From: Cyanosarcina radialis HA8281-LM2
GTDB lineage: Bacteria > Cyanobacteriota > Cyanobacteriia > Cyanobacteriales > CCAP-1448
Direction of reading: 5' to 3'
Length of the DNA: 64,000 nt
NCBI GenBank assembly: GCA_019359615.1
Contig: JAHHHA010000014.1
Span: 1 to 64,000, forward strand
This document shows positions 42,307-52,187 of the stretch, piece after piece. Position numbers and translations under genes: made by a program. The notes below the pieces were generated by a model. It was not told where the DNA came from. It searched no databases and saw only the letters and a list, made by a program, of their open reading frames with translations. How positions within the stretch are numbered: the stretch's first letter is position 1; each line of letters starts with the position of its first letter.

Positions 42307-43311
42307 TTAACTGAAATGTAAGTTGAAAATCAAGGTCAACAATAATGTCAATAGTGCCGCTAAAGCAAATAGGTAAATTATGGCTTTAGGGCGAAATACT
42401 GACAGCATCAACCCGATTCCTTTGATATCGACCATGGGGCCGAATACCAGAAATGCTAGCAACGAGCCGCTAGTAAAAACTGAGGCAAAAGAGAGAGCAA
42501 AAAATGAATCGACCGTAGAACAGATGGAGATGACACCACCCAACACTAACATCGCCACGATCGAACTCACCGGATCTTGACCCAAGCTGAGAATCAGATC
42601 GCGGGGGGCAGCCACCTGAATCAGGGCGGCGACCGCGCTGCCCAAAACCAACACTGCTCCTAGCTCTCGCAACTCCTGGATGGTATTGTCTAACAACAGG
42701 CGCAGTTTCTGGCCCCGCGTTTTTTTGACCGCAGACGACAACAGGCTCTCATCCATCGGGATGGGGCTATTGCCTTCACCCAGTAAAAAAGTCCCAGATT
42801 GTAATAGCATCGGCTGAGAGTCCGACTCCAAATTTTTCTCTGCTCGATCGGGGATAGATTTGGCTACCAGTTTTTGCAAAATCGGCCTCGGATCTTTTTG
42901 AACGCTAAATACGCAGCCAATAATGGTAGCAATTAGCAAAGAAAATATTACCCGCAACCACACGATTTCTGGTTGTTGTTTGAATGCCACCCAAGTAGAC
43001 CAAATGACGATCGGATTGATCGTCGGTGCTGCCAACAGAAACCCTACTGCTACTGGAATTGGCACTCCTTGAATCAGCAATCGCCGCGCCACAGGGACGT
43101 TGCCGCACTCGCACACCGGAAACAAAAAACCGAAGCAGCTACCCACCAAGGCCCCCAAAATTGGATGGCGCGGCATCATAGAGGTTAGACGGCGTTCGTC
43201 AACAAATATCAGTAACAATCCAGAAAGCAAAACTCCTAACAACAAAAAAGGGATTGCTTCAACTAGCAGACTTAAGAAAATTGTGAAAGCATTGTTTAAT
43301 TGTCGATCCAT
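42307..43311 (-). CDS. Permease, UPF0718/DUF318 (YcgR-like)
   Basis: A 334-residue integral membrane protein with about eight segments. The family hallmark SCFGFLFPVCECGNVPVARRLL is present near residue 60, with conserved cysteine pair C-E-C; the second half has VLGGVISICSTVDSFFALSFAS. It is the transport partner of the TIGR03943 protein. Arrangement permease then TIGR03943 on the same strand is typical. I see no obvious Zur or Fur box upstream. Confidence 0.9.
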   Translation of the reverse strand: MDRQLNNAFTIFLSLLVEAIPFLLLGVLLSGLLLIFVDERRLTSMMPRHPILGALVGSCFGFLFPVCECGNVPVARRLLIQGVPIPVAVGFLLAAPTINPIVIWSTWVAFKQQPEIVWLRVIFSLLIATIIGCVFSVQKDPRPILQKLVAKSIPDRAEKNLESDSQPMLLQSGTFLLGEGNSPIPMDESLLSSAVKKTRGQKLRLLLDNTIQELRELGAVLVLGSAVAALIQVAAPRDLILSLGQDPVSSIVAMLVLGGVISICSTVDSFFALSFASVFTSGSLLAFLVFGPMVDIKGIGLMLSVFRPKAIIYLFALAALLTLLLTLIFNLHFS

Positions 43312-43527
43312 GCCTTTTATACGTTCGTTAGCGCCGCTATGGGCATTTTAGAACTTTCTGCTACCCATTCGAGATAGTCTATAATTTTGAACTCCACGTG
43401 CGGGTGTCCGCAGAACTTACACCCCTAGTCTTGAACTCCTGTATTCTATTATTTTCTTTTCCTTCCGATCCTTCTGAACTCCTGAACTCCTGTATTCTGT
43501 ATTCTCTGTAATGAGGTTATTTGTCAG

Positions 43528-44718
43528 ATGCAACTAAGTTTGTGCAGTATTGTCAAAAACGAAGAAGCCGCGCTGCCACAATGTCTCGGTAGTGTCAAAG
43601 ATATAGTAGATGAAACGATCGTGCTAGATACGGGATCGAGCGATCGCACTGTGGAAATTGCCAAAGAATTTGGGGCTAAAGTATATCACTTTGAATGGAA
43701 TAACGACTTTTCTGCCGCCCGTAACGAATCTTTAAAATACGCCCAAGGAGAATGGATTTTAGTATTAGATGCCGATGAAGTGTTAGTTCCAGAAATCGTT
43801 CCGGCTTTAAAGCAAGCAATTCAAAGCGATCGCCATATTTTACTCAATCTGGTTCGCCAAGAAGTTGGTGCCACTCAATCGCCTTACTCTTTAGTTTCTC
43901 GACTATTTCGCCGCCATCGGGATATTTATTTTTCTCGCCCTTATCACGCCATTGTTGACGATAGCATTGCCCAGTTGTTGCAGAGAGAACCTCACTGGCA
44001 AATCGGTTACTTACCAGAAATAGCCATGCGACATTACGGCTATCAACCAGGCGCGATCGCTGCTAAAGATAAGCTAGGAAAAGCACAAGCTGGTATGGAA
44101 GAGTTTTTAGCTACCAATCCCGATGATGCTTACGTTTGCAGCAAATTAGGAGGATTGTACGTTGAGATTGGTAATTTAGAACGGGGAATCGAACTTTTAC
44201 AACACGGTTTAAAAGCCCAACAAACCGATCCGGTAGTGCTGTACGAATTACACTATCATTTAGGTACTGCTTACACTCATCTGCCAGATTTACCGCAAGC
44301 GATCGTCAATTATAAAACTGCTATTCAACAGCCAATTTTGCCCAAATTGAAATTAGATGCTTATAATAATTTAGGTAATTTGCTGTATGAATTTGGTAAT
44401 TTTCCTAGTGCAAGAAAAGCTTACGAAACTGCTTTAGAAATCGATCCTGTTTTGGCGATCGCCTATCACAATTTAGGCATAACTTTAAAAGCCATGGGAC
44501 TTTTAGAAGAAGCGATCGCGGCTTACAAGCAAGCGATCGAATTAAATCCTAATTATGCCGAAACTCATCAAAATCTGGGAGTGGCAATGATGAGAGCGGG
44601 TTACGTTCCAGAAAGTTTAGCAGCTTTTAGTAAAGCAATCTCACTGCATCGATCGAGTAATCCCCAAGAAGGACAACGCCTGCAACAAAGCTTGAGAGAA
44701 ATGGGTTTTCAGGTTTAG
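43528..44718 (+). CDS. Glycosyltransferase family 2 with TPR repeats
   Basis: A 396-residue protein fusing a GT-A glycosyltransferase (residues 1-190; SLCSIVKNEEAALPQCL, TIVLDTGSSDRTVEIA, WILVLDADEVL) with about five tetratricopeptide repeats (residues 200-380; AYHNLGITLKAMGLLEEAIAAYKQAIEL-type, last repeats closest to consensus). This fusion is widespread in cyanobacteria and is often annotated SunS-like or O-linked transfer related, but the acceptor is unknown. ATG at 43528 gives a family-like N terminus. Confidence 0.92.
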   Translation: MQLSLCSIVKNEEAALPQCLGSVKDIVDETIVLDTGSSDRTVEIAKEFGAKVYHFEWNNDFSAARNESLKYAQGEWILVLDADEVLVPEIVPALKQAIQSDRHILLNLVRQEVGATQSPYSLVSRLFRRHRDIYFSRPYHAIVDDSIAQLLQREPHWQIGYLPEIAMRHYGYQPGAIAAKDKLGKAQAGMEEFLATNPDDAYVCSKLGGLYVEIGNLERGIELLQHGLKAQQTDPVVLYELHYHLGTAYTHLPDLPQAIVNYKTAIQQPILPKLKLDAYNNLGNLLYEFGNFPSARKAYETALEIDPVLAIAYHNLGITLKAMGLLEEAIAAYKQAIELNPNYAETHQNLGVAMMRAGYVPESLAAFSKAISLHRSSNPQEGQRLQQSLREMGFQV

Positions 44719-44766
44719 AAAGTGTTAAGTGTGGAGTGTGGAGTGTTGAGTTAAAAATTCCCCTCT

Positions 44767-44819
44767 GCTCCCCATCTCCCCATCTCCCCATCTCCCCATC
44801 TCCCTCTCCCCATCTCCCG
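44767..44819. repeat. CCCCATCT octamer tandem repeat
   Basis: Six or more copies of CCCCATCT with minor variation, ending directly at the ATG of the next gene (44820). Reverse complement of the repeat found inside cruA. Confidence 0.9.
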
Positions 44820-46505
44820 ATGTCTTCCGACTCACCCGGTCCATATAAAAGCCGATTATTTAACTTTCTCAACCGCAAATCGATCGACTGGCAAGATCGG
44901 CTGGGGCAAACATGGCGAAATGCCAAATTAGCAGCCGTTTGGGGAGTGCAGGTATTGTTTTATCCCATTTACTTGCTAGTGCAAACGGGCAGATTGACTG
45001 GGTATGAATTAAAACAATCGATCGGGCGTGCTTGGAAGCAATTGCAGCCAGCGACCTCATCCCTACCAGAAGAAATCTTTCCTGCTGCCGATACCCCGAT
45101 TCAGCGAGTTCTACAGGCACTAAATACCAGCGATATTGGCAATAGGTTGGCACTGCCCTCTACTTCTCCTACACCGCCAGAATTTAGTCTCACCAGACAA
45201 GTAATTGTCGGACTCGCTTCCTTATTAACCACCCGTTCTCTGGTGCTGGTAACAACAGAAAATCAAATTGTCGATATCCTCACCCCAGAGGAAGAGCAAA
45301 AACTCAGACAACGCCTAATTTGGGAAATAGCTGCTTACTGGCATCATTGGCGTAGCTGGTACGCATCCGGGCGGAAATTCAGCAGGCGCGTGCCTACCAA
45401 AGAGCGATCGCGTGCTTTACTTCCAATTCGTTGGTTTTGGGAAGCGATCGCTTGGATGCAGACAAGTCCAGTCGCAATTACCGTCAATCTCTTTGGCGAA
45501 TCAACTCTAGTTCCTAGTTTTACCGACGAGCCGACTACCACCGAACTTACGGCTAGAACCCCCTACAGCTTGGATTTATTCGAGCAACAGTTAGCCTTAC
45601 TCGACGATCGGATCGCCCAATGGGAATCAAACCCGATCTTTCCAAGATATCGACAAGGATGGCAACGGGTTAAAGAATTGCTCCAACAGCTACGGGCAAA
45701 AATTGCTGGAGAAATTTCTCTTGCCGACGACTCTGCCGCGCCCCCACAGACACCAGAAACAGATGACATGAAGATTCAAGCCTTAATTTGGGCAGCCATC
45801 GACCACTTTTTTGGCAATAAACGTCAAAGAAAAAGGCTCTCAGCTAACCCCAGATCGAATTCTGTCGATCGAGTGCCGCCTGCATCCAAAAAGGTTTACG
45901 ATTCTTTGCCTCCAGATTTAAGGTTTGACGAAGAAGATCCCTGGTTGTCTTGGGAAGACTTATTTCCCGATGCGCCAACCGAAACGCCAAAAAATCGCCA
46001 AAAACCCAGCGAAAATAGTGCTGACGACATAGCGATAAGCGGCACATCTGTTCCCGATCGCACCAAATTATCTGCAAAAGCGTCACCAGTCGAGTTATCC
46101 GGACAACCCCCTCTAGCTGAGTTACCTGGGGAAGCCAACGTTAAACCTGCTTTACCTGGCAAGCAGATCGTTCCTTTCTGGCAATCGATCGGCAGAGCAA
46201 TTAGGAGTTTTCTAGGTTTACCCGTTAAGGATGCCAAGGGCTTAAGCAAACGCCAAGCTCAGTCGATCGCCAACACTGCCAAAATTCCTCCTTTAGTAAC
46301 AGATGCTAAAGGTGAATTAGCTCACCCTGTCACCCCTAATAGTGCGATCGAACACACCCCCGACTGGGTAGAAACCGAAGCCACTCCAGTCGGATATATC
46401 AAGCATCCCTTAGAGCGAGTTTTGCAGTGGCTAGATCGAGCAATGCTGTGGTTAGAAGAAACTACGATCGCGATTTGGCAGTGGGTGAAGAGGCGGCGGA
46501 AATAA
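44820..46505 (+). CDS. Hypothetical protein, cyanobacterial, no recognised domain
   Basis: A 561-residue protein. The N-terminal 70 residues include a hydrophobic but amphipathic stretch (AAVWGVQVLFYPIYLLVQT), the middle is helical with W/R-rich patches (EIAAYWHHWRSWYASGRKFS), and the C-terminal third is a proline/alanine-rich linker followed by LERVLQWLDRAMLWLEETTI. ATG at 44820 lies right after a CCCCATCT repeat; the frame is open into the repeat but this is unlikely to be translated. Similar unannotated proteins occur in other cyanobacteria as far as I recall. Function unknown. Confidence 0.7.
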   Translation: MSSDSPGPYKSRLFNFLNRKSIDWQDRLGQTWRNAKLAAVWGVQVLFYPIYLLVQTGRLTGYELKQSIGRAWKQLQPATSSLPEEIFPAADTPIQRVLQALNTSDIGNRLALPSTSPTPPEFSLTRQVIVGLASLLTTRSLVLVTTENQIVDILTPEEEQKLRQRLIWEIAAYWHHWRSWYASGRKFSRRVPTKERSRALLPIRWFWEAIAWMQTSPVAITVNLFGESTLVPSFTDEPTTTELTARTPYSLDLFEQQLALLDDRIAQWESNPIFPRYRQGWQRVKELLQQLRAKIAGEISLADDSAAPPQTPETDDMKIQALIWAAIDHFFGNKRQRKRLSANPRSNSVDRVPPASKKVYDSLPPDLRFDEEDPWLSWEDLFPDAPTETPKNRQKPSENSADDIAISGTSVPDRTKLSAKASPVELSGQPPLAELPGEANVKPALPGKQIVPFWQSIGRAIRSFLGLPVKDAKGLSKRQAQSIANTAKIPPLVTDAKGELAHPVTPNSAIEHTPDWVETEATPVGYIKHPLERVLQWLDRAMLWLEETTIAIWQWVKRRRK

Positions 46506-46603
46506 GTTTGACTTGGTGACTCTTTATTATCCATGGCGATCGAGCTTCGGAGATGACGATCGCTGCCTTAAAATGAAGGGAACTTTCCCGCCAAAACTCT
46601 GCT

Positions 46604-47431
46604 GTGAAAACTGATTCCTTATTCCACCGCATTTTTCGTCAAGCCCCATCGATTTTCTTTGAGTTAATTGGGCAAGCGGCAGTTGAAGGATATCAGTTTC
46701 GATCGATCGAAGTTAAACAAACAGCTTTTCGGCTCGACGGGGTGTTTTTACCTCCTGCCAATGCTCCTGACCCGGTGGTCTATTTCGTTGAGGTGCAATT
46801 CCAAAAGGACGATACTCTCTACCAACGGCTATTTGCAGAAGTGTTTGTCTACCTCGACCAACACCCAGATACGGTGGATTGGCAAGCTGTAGTTATATAT
46901 GGGAGAAGGAGTTTCGAGCCAGAAGTTACCCACTTGTATCGCACGTTATTAGATAGTCCTCAAGTTCATCGGATATATCTGGAAGAACGCAAAGCCTCAG
47001 CATCTAGCTCAGTCGGCTTGGGATTGCTGCAATTGATTGTGGAGCCAGAAAAGAGTGCTGCTACCAAAGCTAAAGATTTGCTAGCCCAAGTGCAGAGGGA
47101 AACCTCCATCATTCCTACAAATGTCATAATCGAATTGATTGAGACTGCAATGGTCTACAAATTTCCCCAAATGAGTCGTCAGGAGATCGCGCAAATGTTA
47201 GGACTGGTCGAACTGCAACAAACTAGGGTATATCAAGAAGGTCAGGAACAAGGGGAGCGAAATCTTATTCTCAAACTGCTGACTCGGCGGTTGGGGAAGC
47301 TTCCAGCAGAAATAATCAAGCAAATTGAGGCGCTCTCGTTGGAGAAATTAGAAGCTTTAGGCGAAGCCTTGTTGGATTTTTCTGCTCTCAACGATCTGAC
47401 GGCTTGGTTGCAGCACTCACAGGAAAGCTGA
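46604..47431 (+). CDS. DUF2887/Rpn-type PD-(D/E)XK nuclease-like protein
   Basis: A 275-residue protein of the DUF2887 group related to recombination-promoting nucleases. N-terminal block FHRIFRQAPSIFFELIG is followed by FRLDGVF (candidate metal Asp) and YFVEVQFQ (E-x-Q), consistent with a PD-(D/E)XK active site. A helical coupling segment with QEGQEQGERNLILKLLTRRLG and a DUF4351-like C terminus (LEALGEALLDF) follows. GTG at 46604 is the start in the family position. Such genes are multicopy and often mobile in cyanobacterial genomes; a relative may be the gene at 6494. Confidence 0.88.
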   Translation: MKTDSLFHRIFRQAPSIFFELIGQAAVEGYQFRSIEVKQTAFRLDGVFLPPANAPDPVVYFVEVQFQKDDTLYQRLFAEVFVYLDQHPDTVDWQAVVIYGRRSFEPEVTHLYRTLLDSPQVHRIYLEERKASASSSVGLGLLQLIVEPEKSAATKAKDLLAQVQRETSIIPTNVIIELIETAMVYKFPQMSRQEIAQMLGLVELQQTRVYQEGQEQGERNLILKLLTRRLGKLPAEIIKQIEALSLEKLEALGEALLDFSALNDLTAWLQHSQES

Positions 47432-47503
47432 AGTCGATTGCCAAGATTCCTAGCGAATTTAACGGGCGATCGGATCTTCGGATCGGGAATTTACCCATAG
47501 CCA

Positions 47504-49177
47504 TCATGCAGACGGCGCTAATTCTTGCAAAATTGTAAAACTTACGTGATTGATTGCTAAATCGCCGATCGAGATTACTTGTTTGTCTACCAAAGCACCA
47601 TCAACCGTCAACGTTGCAAACGGAATGCCTTTCCCGATTTCAGCGTGATACCAGGCTAAACCCATAAAAAACCGCGAGGGATAAGGGCCGGTTTCAGCGA
47701 TATCGTCAGGGTTGGATTCCATGGGCAACCAACCAACTCCGGGAACGTAAAATTCCATCCAGACGTGGTTGAAGTCTGGTTGCAGCGGTACGCCGATTAA
47801 CTCTGGATGTAAAGGGCATTTATAACGCCCGACGGTGCGGCAAGCAATGCCATTTAAGCGGGCTAAAGCCAGTAAAACTCCCAAATACTCGCCGCAGGAA
47901 CCGACACCTCTTTCTAAAGCTACATCTGGAGTATCTATATGGGGTTTAATGCTGTAAGACAGGCGATCGTAGACGTAGTTGCGAATTTTGTATATTTGGC
48001 GTAACAGATTGGTTTCAGTGCCGATCGCTTCCCTGGCTGCACGCCGGATAATTGGGGTATCCATAGCCAAATTGTCATTATCTACCAGATAGCGAGCTTG
48101 AAATTCCCCAGGCAGTTCGGGGAGATTTTCGACATCTCTAGGTGTCAAGTGATATTTGATACTCCAAACTTCCAATATTGCCCGCCAACCAAATATGTGG
48201 CGTTCGCCAGGTTGGAGCGAGGCGAATTTAAACACGGCTACTCGCTGTCCGTCTTGCACTTCTTCTGTAAAAGGCAAACCAACTGCTTCAATTTGCCTCA
48301 CTTTTTGTCGATCGGTTTCGGCAGGCAAAGCAATTCGCCATTCGACATTTGTTAATTCCACTTCATCTAAAGGAGAAAGCTCTTCCACGTAAGACATCTC
48401 GATGAGATAGCCGTTGGATAAAGAGAATTTCTTAACTGGATCGTAGCCAATATATAGAGGATGAATAAAAGTGCGATTGCGATATTCGATCTCGTAATTT
48501 GGCTCGGCATTCGGATTGTCTCGAATGTAAGGCTCTTCTCCGGCGTAGGCTACATAAAGGATTTCATTGCCCGTTTGCAGATCTGGGTAGAAAGCCAACC
48601 CCGTAGGATTTTCAAAAGGGGTCAAGACGCTAGAGTTAATCTTGCCAGTAGCGCGATCGAGACAATAAACAGTTTGTTCGCTGATATCTGTCAGCCACAG
48701 TTCTTCGCCTTTAACGGTGATATTTTCAATTCCAATTCCTGGAGCAGAAAATCTAGTAATTTCTTTGCCAGTTTGACTGTTAAAAATTAAAATATATCCG
48801 GCTTTTTGACAGGTAACGTAAACTGTCGATTGCCAAACAGCTATGCCATTAGCAGGATAGGGTAAGGTGAGAAAATGACGAAGGATAAAGTCAGTCGATT
48901 TCGCAAAATAAATGCTGTTTTCTCTGGTTATCCAGATAGTATCTTCGCTGAAAGCTATCCCTGTTACCCCAACAAAATCGGCTACTCGATGCGGATTTAA
49001 GATCTTAGTATTATTGCTGCCCGAATCTATTTGCAACAAATATCCTCTGACGGCATCGATCGCGACAAGGCGATCGCGATGAAATGCTATGCCGTATAGC
49101 GCTACAGCCCCAAAAGGCCTAATCGTACTAGAACCAGAGTTTTTTTTCCACGATTCAGAGACAATAGCATCAAACAT
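47504..49177 (-). CDS. Propeller-transglutaminase fusion protein
   Basis: A 557-residue protein. The N-terminal half (about 25-250) reads as an NHL/SMP-30-like beta propeller (LVAIDAVRGYLLQIDSG, ITVKGEELWLTDIS, GLAFYPDLQTGNEILYVA). A linker with a transglutaminase-associated beta domain follows, then the transglutaminase-like core: Cys about 425 in GVGSCGEYLGVLLA, His about 471 in FNHVWMEFYVPG, Asp about 489 in ESNPDD. The enzyme type may be a protease or cross-linker. ATG at 49177 is chosen as GGAGGAAAAA lies 6 nt before it; an upstream ATG at 49237 is less likely. Confidence 0.88.
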   Translation of the reverse strand: MFDAIVSESWKKNSGSSTIRPFGAVALYGIAFHRDRLVAIDAVRGYLLQIDSGSNNTKILNPHRVADFVGVTGIAFSEDTIWITRENSIYFAKSTDFILRHFLTLPYPANGIAVWQSTVYVTCQKAGYILIFNSQTGKEITRFSAPGIGIENITVKGEELWLTDISEQTVYCLDRATGKINSSVLTPFENPTGLAFYPDLQTGNEILYVAYAGEEPYIRDNPNAEPNYEIEYRNRTFIHPLYIGYDPVKKFSLSNGYLIEMSYVEELSPLDEVELTNVEWRIALPAETDRQKVRQIEAVGLPFTEEVQDGQRVAVFKFASLQPGERHIFGWRAILEVWSIKYHLTPRDVENLPELPGEFQARYLVDNDNLAMDTPIIRRAAREAIGTETNLLRQIYKIRNYVYDRLSYSIKPHIDTPDVALERGVGSCGEYLGVLLALARLNGIACRTVGRYKCPLHPELIGVPLQPDFNHVWMEFYVPGVGWLPMESNPDDIAETGPYPSRFFMGLAWYHAEIGKGIPFATLTVDGALVDKQVISIGDLAINHVSFTILQELAPSA

Positions 49178-49454
49178 CAGCAATTTTTCCTCCGCGACCT
49201 GCGATCGTTTACCTAGATACAGAGCTATTATTAGCATCTAGCAAATCATCTAATCGTGCTGTTCCACGCGAACCGAAAATAGGTCAAAGTTGTCAGTTGT
49301 TAACTGTTAACTGTTAACAATGAACTATTAACAATTACAGCAGATTGCAGCTACATGAGGTACATCTTCATCTGCGTTTATCAGCGTTTATCTTTATTCA
49401 TCTGCGGTAAATAATCACCAGCTTTGTACCTCACCGAGTCACAAATTGCCGTAA
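49178..49454. other. Intergenic region with short repeats
   Basis: 277 bp, no gene seen. 49290-49340 holds GTTAACTGTTAAC/ACTATTAAC repeats, and 49360-49415 contains CATCTGCGTTTATC repeats (three variants), the same word as at 55660-55740 downstream of the trypsin-TPR gene. Confidence 0.6.
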
Positions 49455-50669
49455 CTATTGATTTTTAGTATCATAACGTTGAAACAGGGCTACCAATTTT
49501 TGAGCTTCCAGAGCGGCGTTGTGATGCTGGGCTACTCGTTTAGCCCCTAATTGTCCCATCGCAGCCAATTCTGCCACGGGCGAGAGCAAAGCCGCACGCA
49601 TAGCTGAAGTCAAGGCTTCAACCGAACCAGATGGTACTAACCAACCGCATTTGTCTGGTTCTACCAATTCTGGAATGCCAGCAATATAGGTACTGATTAC
49701 GGGGCGCGATAGGGCAAGCGCTTCCATGATGACTACTGGCAAACCTTCGGCAAAACTGGGCAGCACCATTACCTGAGATGCCAAAATCTGTTGTTGGACT
49801 TCAGAATTAGTTGCCCAGCCCGTAATCTCGATGTAGTCTTTTAGGTGAAATCGATCGATTAAAGCTTCAATTTCGCCCCGGAGAGGGCCGTCGCCTACCA
49901 GTACGAGTTTAAACTTTAATTCCTCGGCGGCTAGCTGACAAACAGCTTCGACTAAGAGCAAATGCCCTTTCTGCTCGCTCAAACGGGCAACACAAGCAAA
50001 TCGCGGCTCGATTGGTGGGGGCACGTAAGGTTGCGCCAAAAACATCTCATCTACACCGCAGTGTACTACGTGAATTTTTGACCACTGTTTGTATTCGCAC
50101 CACCGATATAGCTGGCTTTTACCGAAAGAACTGACAGCCACGACAAAAGCTGCCCGCTTAATTTTTTCGGTTAAATATATCGCTTGAGCTTTATCGAATT
50201 CTTCTGGTCCGTGAACTGTAAAGCTGTAAGTAGGTCCTCCCAAAACGTGGCATAGTATCGCTACAGCAGCGGGATTGGTGCCAAAATGAGCGTGAATGTG
50301 AGTAATTCCTCCCTCAGCAGCCCAACGGCGCAATACACAAGCTTCGGCTAAGTAGGCCAGATGGCGAATCATTCCCCGCTCTGACCCCCAGCCCATTTGT
50401 GCGGTTAGCTTCAACGCCTGCCAGAAACTAATAGGAGCAGCTATAGCCGCCTGCAATAATCTCGATAGCAAGCCAGCCATACCCACGCCCAAGATTACAT
50501 GGGTTTTCTCTAGTTCGAGTTTGTCGGCTTCATCTACTACTTCCTCTGCACTCAGACGAATTGAGAATCGCGTTACTTCAATCCCACTAGCTTCGAGTCC
50601 AGCAATTTCTCGGCGGATAAAGCTAAGACTAATTTTGGGATATTGGTTGATCAGATAAGCAATTTTCAT
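49455..50669 (-). CDS. Glycosyltransferase family 4, WcaL-like
   Basis: A 404-residue GT-B enzyme. It begins MKIAYLINQYPKISLSFIRR, the pattern of colanic-acid WcaL/AmsK-type glycosyltransferases. The HIHAHFGTNPAAVAIL and SFTVHGPEEFD blocks form the acceptor half; the donor half has ACVARLSEQKGHLLLVEAV, VLVGDGPLRGEIE and the E-x7-E motif in PSFAEGLPVVIMEALALSRPV. It likely acts in exopolysaccharide or glycolipid synthesis. It diverges from a GT2 gene about 0.4 kb away. Confidence 0.92.
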   Translation of the reverse strand: MKIAYLINQYPKISLSFIRREIAGLEASGIEVTRFSIRLSAEEVVDEADKLELEKTHVILGVGMAGLLSRLLQAAIAAPISFWQALKLTAQMGWGSERGMIRHLAYLAEACVLRRWAAEGGITHIHAHFGTNPAAVAILCHVLGGPTYSFTVHGPEEFDKAQAIYLTEKIKRAAFVVAVSSFGKSQLYRWCEYKQWSKIHVVHCGVDEMFLAQPYVPPPIEPRFACVARLSEQKGHLLLVEAVCQLAAEELKFKLVLVGDGPLRGEIEALIDRFHLKDYIEITGWATNSEVQQQILASQVMVLPSFAEGLPVVIMEALALSRPVISTYIAGIPELVEPDKCGWLVPSGSVEALTSAMRAALLSPVAELAAMGQLGAKRVAQHHNAALEAQKLVALFQRYDTKNQ

Positions 50670-51086
50670 TGATAGTAACTAAGTTTAGTAGAATCGATCG
50701 TCAAACCAATTCGCAATTTGCAATTCGCAGTTTCGGGCAGTGTTCGCCCTGAATCTACCACAAAAATTTATAAATTAGCTCAAATATAGAGACGTAACGG
50801 CGATCGCTATCTAGCATTTAACCGCAAGTTTAAGATTTACACTACTCGATTAAAGTGCCGTTAAATGCTTTGAAATTCCGTCACTAAAATTACATAATGT
50901 CAGCAGCCTATAAGCAAAAATCTAAAGATCGCATCTATCTGAAGAATGATAGATTTCAAATATATTCGGAAGCAACTCCACAGCAGATCGCATATCTGCT
51001 ATAGTAAATCTTTAACCAAGATTCGATAAATTTTAATCGTTTCCTTGAAGGCTCAGATAAACGCATAAATAAATTTAAGGTTAGAG
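50670..51086. other. Divergent intergenic region between two glycosyltransferases
   Basis: 417 bp, no coding capacity seen. A perfect 10-bp inverted repeat AGCATTTAAC (50813-50822) and GTTAAATGCT (50860-50869) spans a 37-nt loop. Small hairpin GGGCAGTGTTCGCCC lies near 50735. CAATTTGCAATTCGCA repeats occur near 50710. AAGG before the GTG at 51087 supports that start. Confidence 0.45.
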
Positions 51087-52151
51087 GTGTTAGATCGAGT
51101 TGGCATAGTGGTAATTGGACGCAATGAAGGCGATCGCCTGCGGCAGTGTTTGCTCTCAGTAACGGGCCAAGCCGAGGCAGTTGTTTATGTCGATTCTGGC
51201 TCCACCGATGGTAGCAGAGAATTAGCTATTTCTCTAGGGGTAGAGATAATTGAGCTAGACCTATCTACCCCTTTTACCGCCGCCCGTGCGAGAAATGAGG
51301 GATTCGATCGCCTGCTAGCGAAATATCCAGCCACAGAATTCGTGCAGTTTGTCGATGGCGATTGCGAAATTATTGACGGCTGGTTGGCAACTGCCCGCAG
51401 CGAACTGGTAGCCCGACCCCAGGTGGCGGTAGTTTGCGGCCGCCGAAAAGAGCGATCGCCCGATGCCTCGATCTACAATCGGTTGTGCGATCTAGAGTGG
51501 AACACCCCTGTAGGCGAAACCAAGGCTTGCGGTGGAGATGCCATGATGCGGGTAGCAGCTTTTCAGCAAGTTGGGGGCTTTGATGAGGCTTTAATTGCTG
51601 GCGAGGAACCAGAATTGTGCGTCCGATTGCGGCAGCAAGGGGGGAAAATTTTCCGCCTAGATGCCGATATGACCTGGCACGATGCGAAGATGATGTACTT
51701 CAGCCAGTGGTGGAAGCGGAACGTGCGGGCTGGTTATGCCTATGCCGCAGGTGCTTGGCTGCACGGCAACACCCCAGAGCGCCACTGGGTCAAAGATAGC
51801 CGCAGCATCTGGTTGTGGGGAGCGATCTTACCGCTAGTGGCAGTAGGAATGGTATGGTTAACCAAGGGATCGAGCCTACTAATATTGGGTGCTTATCCCT
51901 TACAGCTAGTTCGCATTTTTCGACGGATGCAACACCAAGATCTCAGTGTGGCAGATGCTTGGCTGTATGCCTGTTTTTGCACGTTGGGCAAATTTCCCCA
52001 ACTTCAAGGTCAAATCCAGTTTCACGCTGCTAGGCTGCTAAATCGCCGTCAGACCCTAATTGAATACAAAAATACAACCGCAATGCTGGAAAAGAATTTT
52101 TCATCTCAACCCACAAAACCTAATCCTGCCAGTAAGATTAAAGCCAGATAG
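51087..52151 (+). CDS. Glycosyltransferase family 2
   Basis: A 354-residue membrane-associated glycosyltransferase. The GT-A domain is clear: GIVVIGRNEGDRLRQCLLSV, VYVDSGSTDGSRELA, FVQFVDGDCEI and later GGDAMMRVAAFQQVGGFDE plus AGEEPELCVRLRQ. After this a hydrophobic stretch (about 235-270) may anchor it to the membrane. GTG at 51087, preceded by AAGG at 7 nt. Together with the divergent GT4 gene it suggests a small exopolysaccharide locus. Confidence 0.92.
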   Translation: MLDRVGIVVIGRNEGDRLRQCLLSVTGQAEAVVYVDSGSTDGSRELAISLGVEIIELDLSTPFTAARARNEGFDRLLAKYPATEFVQFVDGDCEIIDGWLATARSELVARPQVAVVCGRRKERSPDASIYNRLCDLEWNTPVGETKACGGDAMMRVAAFQQVGGFDEALIAGEEPELCVRLRQQGGKIFRLDADMTWHDAKMMYFSQWWKRNVRAGYAYAAGAWLHGNTPERHWVKDSRSIWLWGAILPLVAVGMVWLTKGSSLLILGAYPLQLVRIFRRMQHQDLSVADAWLYACFCTLGKFPQLQGQIQFHAARLLNRRQTLIEYKNTTAMLEKNFSSQPTKPNPASKIKAR

Positions 52152-52187
52152 GGTAGGATAGCCTCCATTGACAGGCACTTTTAGGTA

